Positions 7,443-17,122 of a stretch of 64,000 nt of DNA are shown here, piece by piece. This DNA comes from Prauserella halophila. Its GTDB lineage: Bacteria; Actinomycetota; Actinomycetes; Mycobacteriales; Pseudonocardiaceae. Under the pieces are notes generated by a model, which saw nothing but the letters and a program-made list of their open reading frames with translations, had not been told where the DNA came from and did not search any database. The stretch lies in assembly GCF_024171895.1 (NCBI RefSeq), contig NZ_JAMTCQ010000008.1, forward strand, positions 434,001 to 498,000, read 5' to 3'. A program made the position numbers and the translations under genes. Numbering within the stretch: the stretch's first letter is position 1; the number at the start of each line of letters is the position of its first letter.

Positions 7443-9998
7443 TCACGCCACGATGACCTTGCCGAGCTCGGCCGGGCTCGCCAGCAGCCGGTGCCGCGGC
7501 AGCACCCGCACCGTGTAGCCGAGTGCGCCCGCGTGCGGCAACCGCAGCCCGGCCTCGAACACGCCGCGCTCGGCCGGCTCCATCGCCACGTGCACACCGT
7601 CGGCGAGATCGTCGGTGTCGCCGACCCGGCCGACCACGGCCTCCACCTCGACGTCGGCGGCGTCCAGGCCGGCCAGATCGACCTGGGCGCGCACCCGCAC
7701 ATCCCCGCCCACCACGAGCGTCTCCACCCCGTCGGCGACCAGCTCGGTGTCGACGACGCGCACCCGCGGCCACGCCTCCTCCAGACGGGTGCGGTAGTCG
7801 TGGAACGCGCGCGAGCCGGCGTAGCCGTCAGCGGTGGCCTCCGCGACCGTCGCGGCCGCGGGAAGGTAGTAGGACTCGACGTACTCCCGCACCATGCGCG
7901 AGGCCTGCACGCTGGAACCGAGGGTGCGCAGCGTGTGCCACACGCGTGAGATCCACCCCTTCGGCACCCCGTGGGAATCCCGGTCGTAGAACAGCGGTGC
8001 GATCTGCTGGCCGAGCAGGTCGTACAGCGCCGCGGCCTCGAGGTCGTCCCGCTGCAGCGGGTCGGTGACGCCGTCGGCCGTCGGGATCGCCCAGCCGTTG
8101 CTGCCGTCGTAGAACTCGTCCCACCAGCCGTCACGGATGGACAGGTTCAGGCACCCGTTGAGCGCGGCCTTCATCCCGGACGTGCCGCACGCCTCGAGGG
8201 GACGCATCGGCGTGTTCAGCCAGACGTCGCAGCCGCGATAGAGGTAACGGGCCATCTGCATGCCGTAATCGGGCAGGAACACGATGCGCCTGCGCACCTC
8301 GGGATCGTCGTCGATGAACCGTACGATCTGCTGGATGAGCGCCTTGCCGCCCTCGTCCGCCGGGTGCGACTTGCCCGCCACGACGATCTGGATCGGCCGG
8401 TGCTCGTCGAGCAACAGCGCACGCAGCCGCTCCGGATCGCGCAACATCAGCGTCAACCGCTTGTACGTCGGCACCCGCCGGGCGAAACCGACCGTGAGCA
8501 CGTCCGGGTCGAAGATCTGCTCCGTCCAGCCCAGTTCGAGCGCCGAGGCGCCGCGCTGCAGCCACGCCTCCCGCGCGCACCGCCGCACCTCGCCGACCAG
8601 ATTCGACCGCAGTTCGCGCCGCAGCGCCCACAGTTGCTCGTCGGTGACGTCCGCGGCGATACGGGTGCCGTCGCCCTCGCCCTCGTGGCCCCACTCCTCG
8701 TCGTTGCCGCCGAGCAGCGCCGTCATCTCGCGCGCCACCCACGTCGGGCCGTGCACCCCGTTGGTGACCGAGCGGACGGGCACCTCGTCGACGTCGAACC
8801 CCGGCCACAACCCGGCGAACATCCGCCGCGACACACGTCCGTGCAGCGCCGAGACGCCGTTGGCACGCTGGGCCAGCCGCAGGCCCATGTGTGCCATGTT
8901 GAACATGCCGGGGTTGTCCTCGGCACCGAGCGCGAGGACCCGCCGCGGGTCGACGTGCGGCAGCAGCGCGCCGTCGCCGAAGTAGTGCTCCACCAGATCG
9001 GCGGGGAACCGGTCGATGCCCGCTGGTACCGGCGTGTGCGTGGTGAACACCGTGCCCGCGCGGACCGCCGACAACGCCTCGTCGAAGCCGAGCCCGTCGC
9101 TGCCGAGGATCTCGTTGGCGCGTTCCAGGCCGAGGAAGCCGGCGTGCCCCTCGTTGGTGTGGAACACCTCCGGCTGCGGATGTCCCGTGAGCTCGCAGTA
9201 CCGCCGCACCGCGCGCATGCCGCCGATGCCGGCGAGGATCTCCTGGCGGATGCGGTGGTCGGCGTCACCGCCGTAGAGGCGGTCGGTGATCCGCCGCAGG
9301 TCGTCGTCGTTGCCCTCGACGTCGGTGTCGAGCAACAACAGCACCGCCCGGCCGACGCTCGCCTTCCACAACTGGGCGTGCAGCTCCCGACCACCGGGCA
9401 TCGCGACGCTCACCAGCGCGGGCTGCCCCGAGTCCTCGGTGACCGGTTCGAGGGGCAGGCCGTCGGGATCGATCACCGGGTAGTGCTCGACCTGCCAGCC
9501 GTCGAGCGAGAGCGACTGGCGGAAGTACCCGGCGCGGTACAGCGGGCCGACGCCGATGATCGGCACGCCCAGATCGGAGGCCGCCTTGAGATGATCCCCC
9601 GCCAGCACGCCCAGTCCGCCGGAGTAGTTCGGCAACGCCTCGTGGACGCCGAACTCCATCGAGAAGTAGGCCACGGCCGACGGCACGCGATCGTGGTCGG
9701 CGGCCAGCCGCTGGTACCAGCGCGGTTCGGTCAGGTATCGGTGCAGTCCGTCCACGGCCTCGCGCGTGCGTTCCAGGAACGCCTCGTCGCGGGCCAGCTC
9801 CTCGAGCCGGGCCGCGGGCATCTCGGTGAGCATGCGCAGCGGGTCGCGGATCCGCCGGAACAGCGTGTCGTCCATCGACGCGAACAGGTCACGCGTGGGC
9901 GGATGCCAGGTCCAGCGCAGGTTCGTGGCCAGCGCAGTGAGCCCGGCCAGCTGGTCCGGGATGTGCGCGTGCACGGTGAAGCGGCGGACTGCTCTCAT
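7443..9998 (-). CDS. glgP: alpha-glucan (glycogen) phosphorylase
   Basis: About 851-aa GT35 phosphorylase of the bacterial/archaeal short-N-terminus type. It releases glucose-1-phosphate from alpha-1,4-glucan with PLP. The N-terminus MRAVRRFTVHAHIPDQLAGL matches the mycobacterial GlgP family, the reason for choosing ATG 9998 over the TTG at 10010. GGLGVLAGDHLKAASDLG forms the glycine-rich substrate loop and GTSGMKAALNG carries the PLP lysine. Cytoplasmic. No other glycogen gene is beside it. Confidence 0.95.
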   Translation of the reverse strand: MRAVRRFTVHAHIPDQLAGLTALATNLRWTWHPPTRDLFASMDDTLFRRIRDPLRMLTEMPAARLEELARDEAFLERTREAVDGLHRYLTEPRWYQRLAADHDRVPSAVAYFSMEFGVHEALPNYSGGLGVLAGDHLKAASDLGVPIIGVGPLYRAGYFRQSLSLDGWQVEHYPVIDPDGLPLEPVTEDSGQPALVSVAMPGGRELHAQLWKASVGRAVLLLLDTDVEGNDDDLRRITDRLYGGDADHRIRQEILAGIGGMRAVRRYCELTGHPQPEVFHTNEGHAGFLGLERANEILGSDGLGFDEALSAVRAGTVFTTHTPVPAGIDRFPADLVEHYFGDGALLPHVDPRRVLALGAEDNPGMFNMAHMGLRLAQRANGVSALHGRVSRRMFAGLWPGFDVDEVPVRSVTNGVHGPTWVAREMTALLGGNDEEWGHEGEGDGTRIAADVTDEQLWALRRELRSNLVGEVRRCAREAWLQRGASALELGWTEQIFDPDVLTVGFARRVPTYKRLTLMLRDPERLRALLLDEHRPIQIVVAGKSHPADEGGKALIQQIVRFIDDDPEVRRRIVFLPDYGMQMARYLYRGCDVWLNTPMRPLEACGTSGMKAALNGCLNLSIRDGWWDEFYDGSNGWAIPTADGVTDPLQRDDLEAAALYDLLGQQIAPLFYDRDSHGVPKGWISRVWHTLRTLGSSVQASRMVREYVESYYLPAAATVAEATADGYAGSRAFHDYRTRLEEAWPRVRVVDTELVADGVETLVVGGDVRVRAQVDLAGLDAADVEVEAVVGRVGDTDDLADGVHVAMEPAERGVFEAGLRLPHAGALGYTVRVLPRHRLLASPAELGKVIVA

Positions 9999-10120
9999 GC
10001 TGCGATTCAACCTACTGGATCACGCGCGCGCTGCACGGGGGCCGGGATCGGCGGCATTCGGGGCCCTCGATACCCGGATCGTCGCGTACCGGACACGGGT
10101 ACTCAGTAAGGTGCAGCCCC

Positions 10121-11593
10121 ATGAGGACAGGGGGGCGCCCGGGACGCGTCAAGGCAGCACGACTCATCGCCGGATCGGCCGTCGTGGCACTGGCCGCGAC
10201 AGGCTGCGCGGGTGAGCAGGTCACCGGTGAACTGCAGACCGTCGGAGACGTCGCCGGACTGCCGGTCACGCACTTCGAGAGCGGACTCAAGGACGACGCG
10301 CCGAAACCGGACGTGCAGGCGGACGGCGCGACCGACGTCATCGAGGACCGGCTGGCGCTGGCCTCGATCGCCGACGTGACCGACTACTGGGACGAGCAGA
10401 TGCCGGAGCACTTCGGCGAGAAGTTCGCCCGCGTCGACAAACTCATGTCGTACGACCCGGAGGACGAGGCGCAGGACGTCTGCGGGACCAGCACGCGGGA
10501 CATGGCGCTCAACGCCTTCTACTGCCCCAAGGACGACCTGGTCGCCTGGGACCGCGGAGTCCTGCTGCCGCTGCTGCGCAACAAGTTCGGCAACATGGCC
10601 ATATCCGCGGTGCTGGCCCACGAGTTCGGGCACGCGGTCCAGACCCGGCTCGGGGACAAGGCCGGGATCGACGACGGCACGGGGACGATCGTCAAGGAGC
10701 AGCAGGCCGACTGCGTCACCGGCTCGTACATGCGCTGGATCGCCGAGGACGAGAGCACGTACTTCGAGCTGTCGACATCGGACGGCGTGAACGAGGTGCT
10801 CGGTGCGCTGTTCCTGATCCGCGACGCACCGGGCGCGCACGCCAACGAGCGGGGGGCGCACGGTTCCGGATTCGACCGGACCTACGCGGTGCAGCTCGGC
10901 TTCGAAGAGGGCGCGAAGCGGTGCGCGGAGATCGATCAGGACGAGGTCGACGAGCGCATCACCGAGGTGCCGTTCAAGAACGAGACCGACCAGGCGCAGC
11001 AGGGCCAGGCGCCCATCACCGGCGGCACGATGGTGCACGTCCAGCGCAGCCTGGACTCGGCCTTCTCCGCCACCGGCGTCGACCCCCCGCAGATCGTCGA
11101 AGGCGACGGCACCTGTGAGCAGGGCAGGTCCACGCCGCCGGTGTCGTACTGCGAGCAGGACAACGAGGTCAACATCGACCTGGCCACGCTCGAGAAGATC
11201 GGGCAGCCCGCCGACCAGGTGGGCGAGCTGACCGGCGACAAGTCACCCGACGCGGGGCTCGGCGACTTCGCCGTGTTCTCCGAGGTGGCGTCCCGGTACG
11301 TGCAGGGGATCCAGCTGGGCGTGGGCGCGCCGACCGAGGGCGGTCAGGCGGGACTGCGCACGGCCTGTCTCGTGGGCGCATGGGCCAAGTTCGCCAACAA
11401 CCCCGACAGCGGCTCGACGCTGTACCTGTCCCCCGGCGACCTGGACGAAGCGATCGCCGAGCTGCTCCAGCCGCGCAGCCTGCTGGCCGCCGACATCCTC
11501 GGGCACCGGGTCGCCAACGGTTTCGCTCGTATCGAGGCCCTGCGCAACGGCTACCTCGACGGCTCGTCGGTCTGCACGGAGACCTACACGTAG
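10121..11593 (+). CDS. secreted lipoprotein, HEFGH neutral zinc metallopeptidase family
   Basis: 490 aa with a lipoprotein signal (AARLIAGSAVVALAATGC; lipobox LAATGC at about 24-29). The metallopeptidase signature is AVLAHEFGHAVQ at about 163-174 (HExxH), with a downstream EQQADC segment likely giving the third zinc ligand, as in the YpfJ/neutral zinc metallopeptidase group. Two or more Cys pairs in the mature protein suggest disulfides outside the membrane. Related to mycobacterial LpqM-type lipoprotein peptidases. Ribosome site AAGGTG lies before ATG 10121. Confidence 0.87.
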   Translation: MRTGGRPGRVKAARLIAGSAVVALAATGCAGEQVTGELQTVGDVAGLPVTHFESGLKDDAPKPDVQADGATDVIEDRLALASIADVTDYWDEQMPEHFGEKFARVDKLMSYDPEDEAQDVCGTSTRDMALNAFYCPKDDLVAWDRGVLLPLLRNKFGNMAISAVLAHEFGHAVQTRLGDKAGIDDGTGTIVKEQQADCVTGSYMRWIAEDESTYFELSTSDGVNEVLGALFLIRDAPGAHANERGAHGSGFDRTYAVQLGFEEGAKRCAEIDQDEVDERITEVPFKNETDQAQQGQAPITGGTMVHVQRSLDSAFSATGVDPPQIVEGDGTCEQGRSTPPVSYCEQDNEVNIDLATLEKIGQPADQVGELTGDKSPDAGLGDFAVFSEVASRYVQGIQLGVGAPTEGGQAGLRTACLVGAWAKFANNPDSGSTLYLSPGDLDEAIAELLQPRSLLAADILGHRVANGFARIEALRNGYLDGSSVCTETYT

Positions 11594-11645
11594 CGCCCGG
11601 GACCGGTGCGACGACTCGACACCGGGCCGGTTCCCGGCTCGCGGA

Positions 11646-12119
11646 TCATTCGGGCGGCAGCAGCGGGCCCGCGTCCCAGCGTTCGAAGACGAGGTTCGTG
11701 TGAACCAGCGCGACCTCGGGACGATCGGTGAACTCGTCGAGCACCAACCGCTGGAGATCGTGCGGGTTCTCGGCCGCCACGTGCACGAGGAAGTCGTCGG
11801 GCCCGCTGACGTGGTAGAGCTCCTGCGTCTCCGGTAGCGCGAGCACGTGCTGGACGAACGGGTCGACCAACGGCCGCCGGTGCGGCTGGACCCGGATGTA
11901 CAGCAGTGCCTGCAGCGGCCGCCCGATCTTCTCGGCGTCGACCCGGACGCTGTAGCCGAGGATGACTCCCGCCTCACGCAGTCGGTTGACCCGGTCCAGG
12001 CAGGTCGACGGCGCGATGCCCACCGCGGCGGCGAGGTCCTTGTTCGGGATCCGGGAATCGTTCTGCAACGCCGCGAGTATGCGCACGTCGACCGAATCCA
12101 GTTCGGCGTTCTTACTCAT
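11646..12119 (-). CDS. Lrp/AsnC family transcriptional regulator
   Basis: 157 aa: an AsnC-type winged HTH at residues 8-60 (LDSVDVRILAALQNDSRI, IAPSTCLDRVNRLREAGVI) and a RAM/ferredoxin-like ligand domain from about 68 (LQALLYIRVQPH). ATG 12119 places the start at the conserved HTH. Divergent from a LysE/RhtB exporter with an 87-bp gap, the classical arrangement in which the Lrp-type regulator senses an amino acid and controls its export. Confidence 0.93.
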   Translation of the reverse strand: MSKNAELDSVDVRILAALQNDSRIPNKDLAAAVGIAPSTCLDRVNRLREAGVILGYSVRVDAEKIGRPLQALLYIRVQPHRRPLVDPFVQHVLALPETQELYHVSGPDDFLVHVAAENPHDLQRLVLDEFTDRPEVALVHTNLVFERWDAGPLLPPE

Positions 12120-12206
12120 GCGAGGAACTGTAGCCGGAGTGTGTGGATCCTTGCCGACGTCACACCGATGCTGCGGGATGTCCGTCCCACCGACGCGGGA
12201 GTCCCC

Positions 12207-12827
12207 ATGCCGCAGCACCTGTCCGTGTTCCTCGCGACCACGCTGCTGATGCTCGTCGTCCCCGGTCCCGACTTCGTCCTCGTCACCCGCAACACCGCCA
12301 CCGGAGGAGCGCGCCGCGGCCACGCCACCACGGTCGGCATCTGCGGCGGGCTCGTGCTGCTGACGCTCCTCGCAGCGGCCGGGGTCACCGCAGCGGCCAC
12401 GGACCCGGCCGTGCTGCTGACGCTCCGGATCTGCGGCGGCGGGTACCTCGTCTGGCTCGGGGTGTCCTTCGCCCTGTCCGCACGTTCCCGGAGCGCCGAT
12501 ACCGCCGACGCCGGGGCGCACGGCCGCACCGGGTCACCGGTGCTGCAGGGATTCGCCTGCAACGTCGTCAACCCGAAGGCACTGATCTTCTATCTGACGT
12601 TCCTGCCGCAGTTCGTGCGCGTGGAGGGCTCGGTGCCGGTGCAGACGCTGGTGCTCGGCGGCCTGGTGATCGGGTGCGCCGCGCTGTGGTGGACGCTCTA
12701 CGTGACGGCGCTCGGCTCGCTCGGCGCGATACTGGCCCGGCCGCGCGTGCGCCTGGGGCTCGACCTCGGCGCAAGCCTGGCGCTCTGCGCGCTGGGTGCG
12801 ACGACACTGGTCGACGCGATCGCGTGA
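12207..12827 (+). CDS. LysE/RhtB family amino-acid exporter
   Basis: 206-aa inner-membrane protein with six predicted helices. The family signature PGPDFVLVTRNTATGGARRG spans about residues 19-38, and QGFACNVVNPKALIFYLTFLPQF is the conserved loop-helix of the second half. It exports amino acids or derivatives by secondary transport. ATG 12207 has GGGAG five bases upstream. Probably controlled by the divergent Lrp/AsnC gene. Confidence 0.93.
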   Translation: MPQHLSVFLATTLLMLVVPGPDFVLVTRNTATGGARRGHATTVGICGGLVLLTLLAAAGVTAAATDPAVLLTLRICGGGYLVWLGVSFALSARSRSADTADAGAHGRTGSPVLQGFACNVVNPKALIFYLTFLPQFVRVEGSVPVQTLVLGGLVIGCAALWWTLYVTALGSLGAILARPRVRLGLDLGASLALCALGATTLVDAIA

Positions 12828-12876
12828 GAGCACGACGAGGCCGGGGCACGTGTCACCCGGCCCCGACGTGCGCCGT

Positions 12877-12921
12877 GCCGTCGTGTGCGGGGCCGTCGTG
12901 TGCGGGGCCGTCGTGTGCGGG
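12877..12921. repeat. 15-bp tandem repeat, three identical copies
   Basis: Three perfect copies of GCCGTCGTGTGCGGG (12877-12891, 12892-12906, 12907-12921) plus a partial fourth, in the 135-bp space between converging genes. Confidence 0.9.
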
Positions 12922-12962
12922 GCCGTGTCGGCACGGCGTCACGACGGTCCCGCCGAGCGGCG

Positions 12963-13940
12963 TCAGAACAGGGCGCTGGCGAGGTCGCGGCGGGCCTTGC
13001 CGATCCGCTCGTCGGCCGGGTCGAACAGCTCGAACAAGCCGACGAGATGCTCGCGGACCCGGTCGCGGTCCGGCCCTGCGGTACGGCGGATCGCGTCAAT
13101 GAGGCGGGCGAACGCGGCCTCGACCTGCTGCTGGGCCACCTCCTGATCGGCGGCGGCGAGCTGAGCGTCGAGGTCGGACGGATCGGCATCGGCGGTGGCG
13201 ACCGCCGACGGATCGGATTCCGCGGCGCGGGCGGCGAACCGCACCTGGTTCAGCGCGGCCTTGGCCTGCTCGTTGGCCGGTTCGGCGTCGAGGATCCGCT
13301 GATAGGCGGCCTCGGCGGCGGCGAGATCGCCGCGGGCGAACGCGTCCTCGGCAGCGGTGAACCGCTCGTCCTCCGGTTCCTCCGCGGGTTCCGCGGTCGC
13401 GCCCTCCTCCGCGGCGCGGATGCCGGGCAGCTTGTCGCGCAGCGCGTCCAGCAGCTTGTTCAGCCACTGCTTGATCTCGGCCTCGGACAGCGCGCCGGAG
13501 AAGGCGTCGACGGGCTGGCCGCCCGCGATCGCCACGACCGTGGGGATCGACTGCACACCGAACAGCTGCGAGATCCGCGGGTTGGCGTCGACGTCGACCT
13601 TGGCGAGCGTCCACGCGCCGCCCGACTCACCTGCGAGCTTCTCGAGCAACGGACTGAGCTGCTTACACGGCTGGCACCATTCGGCCCACAGATCGACCAC
13701 GACGAGCGTCTGCATCGAACGTTCGACGATCTCGGACTGGAACGACGACTCCGTCACATCGATCACGGCACCGCCGGAACCACCACCGGCACCCGTGGAC
13801 TGCGGTGGCGCCTCGCCACTCGCCGCGGACGGGCCGGCTTGCGGCTGTTTCGCGGCCTCGGCGCGCTGCTTCAAACCGGACAGGTCGACCGCTCCGGAGA
13901 GCGCCGCCGGGACCCCTGAAGTGTTGCGTGGCTGTGTCAC
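12963..13940 (-). CDS. YbbN/CnoX-like thioredoxin-TPR protein
   Basis: 325 aa. After a ~60-aa Pro/Gly/Ala-rich N-terminal tail there is a thioredoxin domain (about 60-170) with active site [11 protein letters not shown] (CQPC), then a tetratricopeptide region (about 205-325; [29 protein letters not shown]). This is the architecture of the co-chaperone/thiol-redox protein YbbN, cytoplasmic. Monocistronic by spacing. Confidence 0.92.
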   Translation of the reverse strand: MTQPRNTSGVPAALSGAVDLSGLKQRAEAAKQPQAGPSAASGEAPPQSTGAGGGSGGAVIDVTESSFQSEIVERSMQTLVVVDLWAEWCQPCKQLSPLLEKLAGESGGAWTLAKVDVDANPRISQLFGVQSIPTVVAIAGGQPVDAFSGALSEAEIKQWLNKLLDALRDKLPGIRAAEEGATAEPAEEPEDERFTAAEDAFARGDLAAAEAAYQRILDAEPANEQAKAALNQVRFAARAAESDPSAVATADADPSDLDAQLAAADQEVAQQQVEAAFARLIDAIRRTAGPDRDRVREHLVGLFELFDPADERIGKARRDLASALF

Positions 13941-14055
13941 GGTTCCATCCTGGCACGGACTGACGGGAGCTGGGTTACTGGTGGAATTCTAACGAAGCCG
14001 CAGCTCCGCACGGTCGCGCGGAGGCGGGTGCGGCGAGCGTGGCGGGTGTGGCTGC

Positions 14056-14361
14056 TCAGTCGTCGCGCAGGTGCGATTCCACGCGGTCGATCTTGGCATC
14101 GAGCTGGCCGGTGTACCCGGGACGGATGTCGGCCTTGATCACCAGGCCGACCCGTGCGGCGTTCTCCCCCGCGGCATCGGTCGCGCGCTTGACGACGTCC
14201 ATCACCTCGTCCCACTCCCCCTCGATCTCGGTGAACATCGAACCGGTGCGGTGCGGCAGCCCGGATTCGCGCACGACCCGGACGGCGGCCGCGACGGCCT
14301 CGCTCACCCCGCCGTCCGACTCGGCGGTTCCGGCGGGGCTGACGCTGAAGGCGACGATCAT
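14056..14361 (-). CDS. MTH1187 family thiamine-binding protein
   Basis: 101 aa, the usual family length (formerly DUF77). The ferredoxin-like fold begins MIVAFSVSPAG, with the conserved GSMFTEIEGEWDEVMDVVKRA in the middle. Members bind thiamine-like ligands or serve in cobalamin/thiamine homeostasis; the precise role is unknown. Confidence 0.85.
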   Translation of the reverse strand: MIVAFSVSPAGTAESDGGVSEAVAAAVRVVRESGLPHRTGSMFTEIEGEWDEVMDVVKRATDAAGENAARVGLVIKADIRPGYTGQLDAKIDRVESHLRDD

Positions 14362-14516
14362 GCCTCCACGGTACCGGCCGTCACCGGCCGTGATCCGCTC
14401 GTCGCACGGTCATGTCCCGGTCGGCACGGGGCGTCGTCACTCGTTCCCGCGGGTCACGGGGAACGACGAGGAGCGACCGACTCGGGGCGCATCCCCGGCA
14501 GGTCCGTCCACGCTGC

Positions 14517-14522
14517 TAACTT
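14517..14522 (+). promoter_or_regulatory. -10 element of leaderless marR-type gene
   Basis: TAACTT eight bases before ATG 14531, with no ribosome site between them, fits transcription starting at or next to the start codon. Confidence 0.45.
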
Positions 14523-14530
14523 CGGACGCC

Positions 14531-15031
14531 ATGAACCGTCCGTTGCCGTTCGACCCGATCGCCCGCGCGGCGCGACTGTGGGAGGACCGCATCGGGCCCT
14601 CCGACACGATGGCGGCCGTCACCGGTGTGATGCGGGTACAGCAGATCGTGCAATCGGCGGTCGACGGTGCGCTGAAGCCGCACGGGCTGACGTTCGCCCG
14701 TTACGAGGCGCTGGTCCTGCTCACCTTCGCCCGCCACGGCGCACTGCCGATGCGGGTGATGGGCGAACGGCTGCAGCTGCACCCGACGAGCGTCACCAAC
14801 ATCGTCGATCGGCTGGAGTCCGGCGGGCTGGTCACCCGGCAGCCGCATCCGACGGATCGGCGCACGACACTGGTCGAGATCACCGACGACGGCCGCAACC
14901 GCCACGCAGTGGCGACGACGGCCGTCACCGATATCGACTTCGGACTCGACGGCCTGACCGAACGGCAGACGCAGCAGCTCACCGAGTTGCTGACCAAGGT
15001 GCGCAAAGCGGCGGGCGACTTCACGGAGTGA
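14531..15031 (+). CDS. MarR family transcriptional regulator
   Basis: 166 aa, MarR winged helix-turn-helix: recognition region MGERLQLHPTSVTNIVDRLESGGLV and wing RQPHPTDRRTTLVEITDDGR, with N- and C-terminal dimerisation helices (QQLTELLTKVRKAA). No divergent or co-transcribed target is evident: the upstream gene is the MTH1187 protein on the other strand, 169 bp away. The ligand is unknown. Confidence 0.93.
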   Translation: MNRPLPFDPIARAARLWEDRIGPSDTMAAVTGVMRVQQIVQSAVDGALKPHGLTFARYEALVLLTFARHGALPMRVMGERLQLHPTSVTNIVDRLESGGLVTRQPHPTDRRTTLVEITDDGRNRHAVATTAVTDIDFGLDGLTERQTQQLTELLTKVRKAAGDFTE

Positions 15032-15063
15032 GCCGCCCGCCGATGCGGGCACCGGCCACGGCC

Positions 15064-15188
15064 GTCACGACACGGCCGTGACGGCACAGCGATCCATCAC
15101 GACACAGCGATCCATCACGAAACAGTGGTCACAGAACAGCCGCGGTCACGAACCAGCCGTGGTCACGGCACAGTCGTGGTCACGGGAG
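15064..15188. repeat. degenerate tandem array of ~17-18-bp units
   Basis: About seven imperfect units built on CACGNNACAGCCGTGGT, including two near-identical 18-bp copies containing CACAGCGATCCAT. Fills the space between the converging marR-type and DUF3817 genes. Confidence 0.75.
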
Positions 15189-15199
15189 AGTGAACGGGC

Positions 15200-15559
15200 T
15201 CAGACGCCGACCGGTTCCCGGCGGAACAGCGCCGTGCCGCCCCGTTCGGCGTGCTGCGGGCCGTCGAGCTTGCCGCGGCGCAGCGCCCACGTCTCGAACC
15301 ACCAGGTGAACAGCGGCGGGATGCTCGCCAGCAACGCGGTGACGGTGGTGCCGACGCTCCATCCCAGCGACTTCGCGACGCCCAGCGTCACGACGAGGTA
15401 CACCACGAACATCGCACCGTGCACGGCGCCCAGGACGGGCACGCCGCCCTCGCCGAGCTCGACGGCGTACTTCAGGAACATGCCGATCAACAAGCCGGCC
15501 CAGGACAGGGCTTCGGCCACGGCGATCACGCGGAACAAGACAGCAGCCTTGTTCGACAA
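15200..15559 (-). CDS. DUF3817 membrane protein
   Basis: 119-aa integral membrane protein with three to four helices. Family features are the motif RVIAVAEALSWAGLLIGMFLKY, GAVHGAMFVVYL and the conserved PPLFTWWFETWALRR near the C-terminus. The start is set at TTG 15559 because AGAGGAGGAACCG lies five bases before it; a frame to ATG 15592 would place that ribosome site inside the gene. Function unknown. Confidence 0.88.
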   Translation of the reverse strand: MSNKAAVLFRVIAVAEALSWAGLLIGMFLKYAVELGEGGVPVLGAVHGAMFVVYLVVTLGVAKSLGWSVGTTVTALLASIPPLFTWWFETWALRRGKLDGPQHAERGGTALFRREPVGV

Positions 15560-15937
15560 CGGTTCCTCCTCTGCTCGGGATTGTGCCGCCACGGACGGGC
15601 GGCCACGTCACTTGCTGTATACGCCAACGCCGCCCGCGACGCGCAACATGCCCGTGCGTTCCGTGACGGTACTCACGAACATCGGCGTGACCTGGTGAGA
15701 CGGGGACGACACGTAACCGTGCGGTGCGAATTGTCACCGCTTCGGGCGTGCTGCTCCCGCGGGGCGTTTCCCGGCCGAACCGGCATGGGACGGCGCAATC
15801 GTTCCGGCGCCGGACGGCGAAGTCGTTCCGGCCACGAACGGTGCGGTGAGAACGACTGCGGCGCCAGGAGGCCGGAGCCGATTCGGCTCGTTGTCGGAGC
15901 CGTTGATGGGAGCCGATAACCGTGTGACGATACGACC
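15560..15937. other. 378-bp intergenic region with a two-copy 21-mer repeat
   Basis: No supported gene. It holds two copies (19/21 identical) of a GGACGGCG..TCGTTCCGGC unit at 15788-15808 and 15812-15832, 24 bp apart, and presumably the promoters of the divergent DUF3817 and MetE-like genes. I see no riboswitch-like conserved core. Confidence 0.6.
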
Positions 15938-17059
15938 ATGACTCAGCGTCAAACACCGCCGTTCCGCGCGGACCACGTCGGCAGCCTGTTGCGCCCGGCC
16001 GTACTCCACGAGGCGCGCAGGCAGGCCGCACAGGGCGCCATCACGGCCGAACAGCTGCGAGCCGCCGAGGACGAGGCGATCCGCGGGGTCGTCGACATGC
16101 AGCGCAAGGTCGGTCTGCGCTCGGCCACCGACGGCGAGTTCCGCCGTTCGTCGTGGCACATGGACTTCATCTACCAGCTCGACGGCATCTCGACGAGCGA
16201 CGAGAAGCTGCACGTGACGTTCCGCAACGCCGACGGCGAACTCGAATTCAGCCCGTCGGGCCTGAAGGTCGACGGCAAGGTCGGTCTCCGACACACGATC
16301 TTCGGCGACCACTTCGACTTCCTACAGTCCACTGTAGACACCGGGGTCATGCCGAAACTCACGATCCCGTCGCCGAGCATGGTCTACTACCGCGGCGGCA
16401 GGGCGGCCGTCGACCTCGGCGTCTACCCGGATCTCGACGACTTCTTCGCCGACCTCGGGGCCGCGTACGCCGCGCAGGTCGCGGCCGTCGGCGAACGCGG
16501 GTGCCGGTACCTGCAGCTCGACGACACGAGCCTCGCCTATCTCAACGACCCGAACCAGCGCGAGTTCGTCGCCGAGATGGGCTTCGACCCCGAGACGCTC
16601 CACCTGCGCAACATCCGGACGATGAACGCCGCGATCGCGGCCAAGCCCGACGGCATGGCGATCACCACGCACCTGTGCCGCGGCAATTACCGTTCGTCCT
16701 GGGCCGCCGAGGGCAGCTACGACTTCGTCGCGGAGGCACTGTTCAACGAGCTCGACGTGGACGGTTACTTCCTCGAATTCGACGACGAACGCTCCGGCGG
16801 GTTCGAACCGCTGCGTCACGTCCCCAAGGACAAGTACGTCGTACTCGGCCTGGTCACCACGAAACGCGGTGAGCTGGAGACCGTGGACGGGCTGCGGCGG
16901 CGCATCGACGAGGCCTCCCGGTACATCGACGTCGACCAGCTGTGCCTGTCCCCGCAGTGCGGCTTCTCCTCCACCGAGGAGGGCAACGACATCACCGAGG
17001 ATGAGCAGATCCGCAAACTCGAGCTGATCGTCGAGACGGCCGCGAAGGTCTGGGGCTGA
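15938..17059 (+). CDS. MetE-like (cobalamin-independent methionine synthase C-terminal domain) protein
   Basis: 373 aa, equal to the C-terminal barrel of MetE alone, as in YxjG/YxjH and archaeal MetE-like enzymes. It opens with FRADHVGSLLRP. The zinc-binding elements are seen in ITTHLCRGNYRSSW (His, Cys) and LCLSPQCGFSS (Cys). A methyl transfer to a thiol is expected; without the N-terminal folate domain the methyl donor may differ from 5-methyl-THF-polyglutamate. Begins at ATG 15938; monocistronic. Confidence 0.87.
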   Translation: MTQRQTPPFRADHVGSLLRPAVLHEARRQAAQGAITAEQLRAAEDEAIRGVVDMQRKVGLRSATDGEFRRSSWHMDFIYQLDGISTSDEKLHVTFRNADGELEFSPSGLKVDGKVGLRHTIFGDHFDFLQSTVDTGVMPKLTIPSPSMVYYRGGRAAVDLGVYPDLDDFFADLGAAYAAQVAAVGERGCRYLQLDDTSLAYLNDPNQREFVAEMGFDPETLHLRNIRTMNAAIAAKPDGMAITTHLCRGNYRSSWAAEGSYDFVAEALFNELDVDGYFLEFDDERSGGFEPLRHVPKDKYVVLGLVTTKRGELETVDGLRRRIDEASRYIDVDQLCLSPQCGFSSTEEGNDITEDEQIRKLELIVETAAKVWG

Positions 17060-17060
17060 C

Positions 17061-17092
17061 GCCTGCGGCGTGCCGCCGGGACCGCCGCAGGC
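17061..17092. terminator. hairpin between converging genes
   Basis: Ten-bp arms GCCTGCGGCG / CGCCGCAGGC with a 12-nt loop immediately after the MetE-like stop; probable terminator for both converging genes. Confidence 0.55.
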
Positions 17093-17122
17093 GACGAGTC
17101 CCCGGGCACGCAGGACACGTGG

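Noticed and set aside
15700-15937. Cobalamin or SAM riboswitch upstream of the MetE-like gene
   Set aside because: No conserved B12-box or SAM-aptamer elements are visible.
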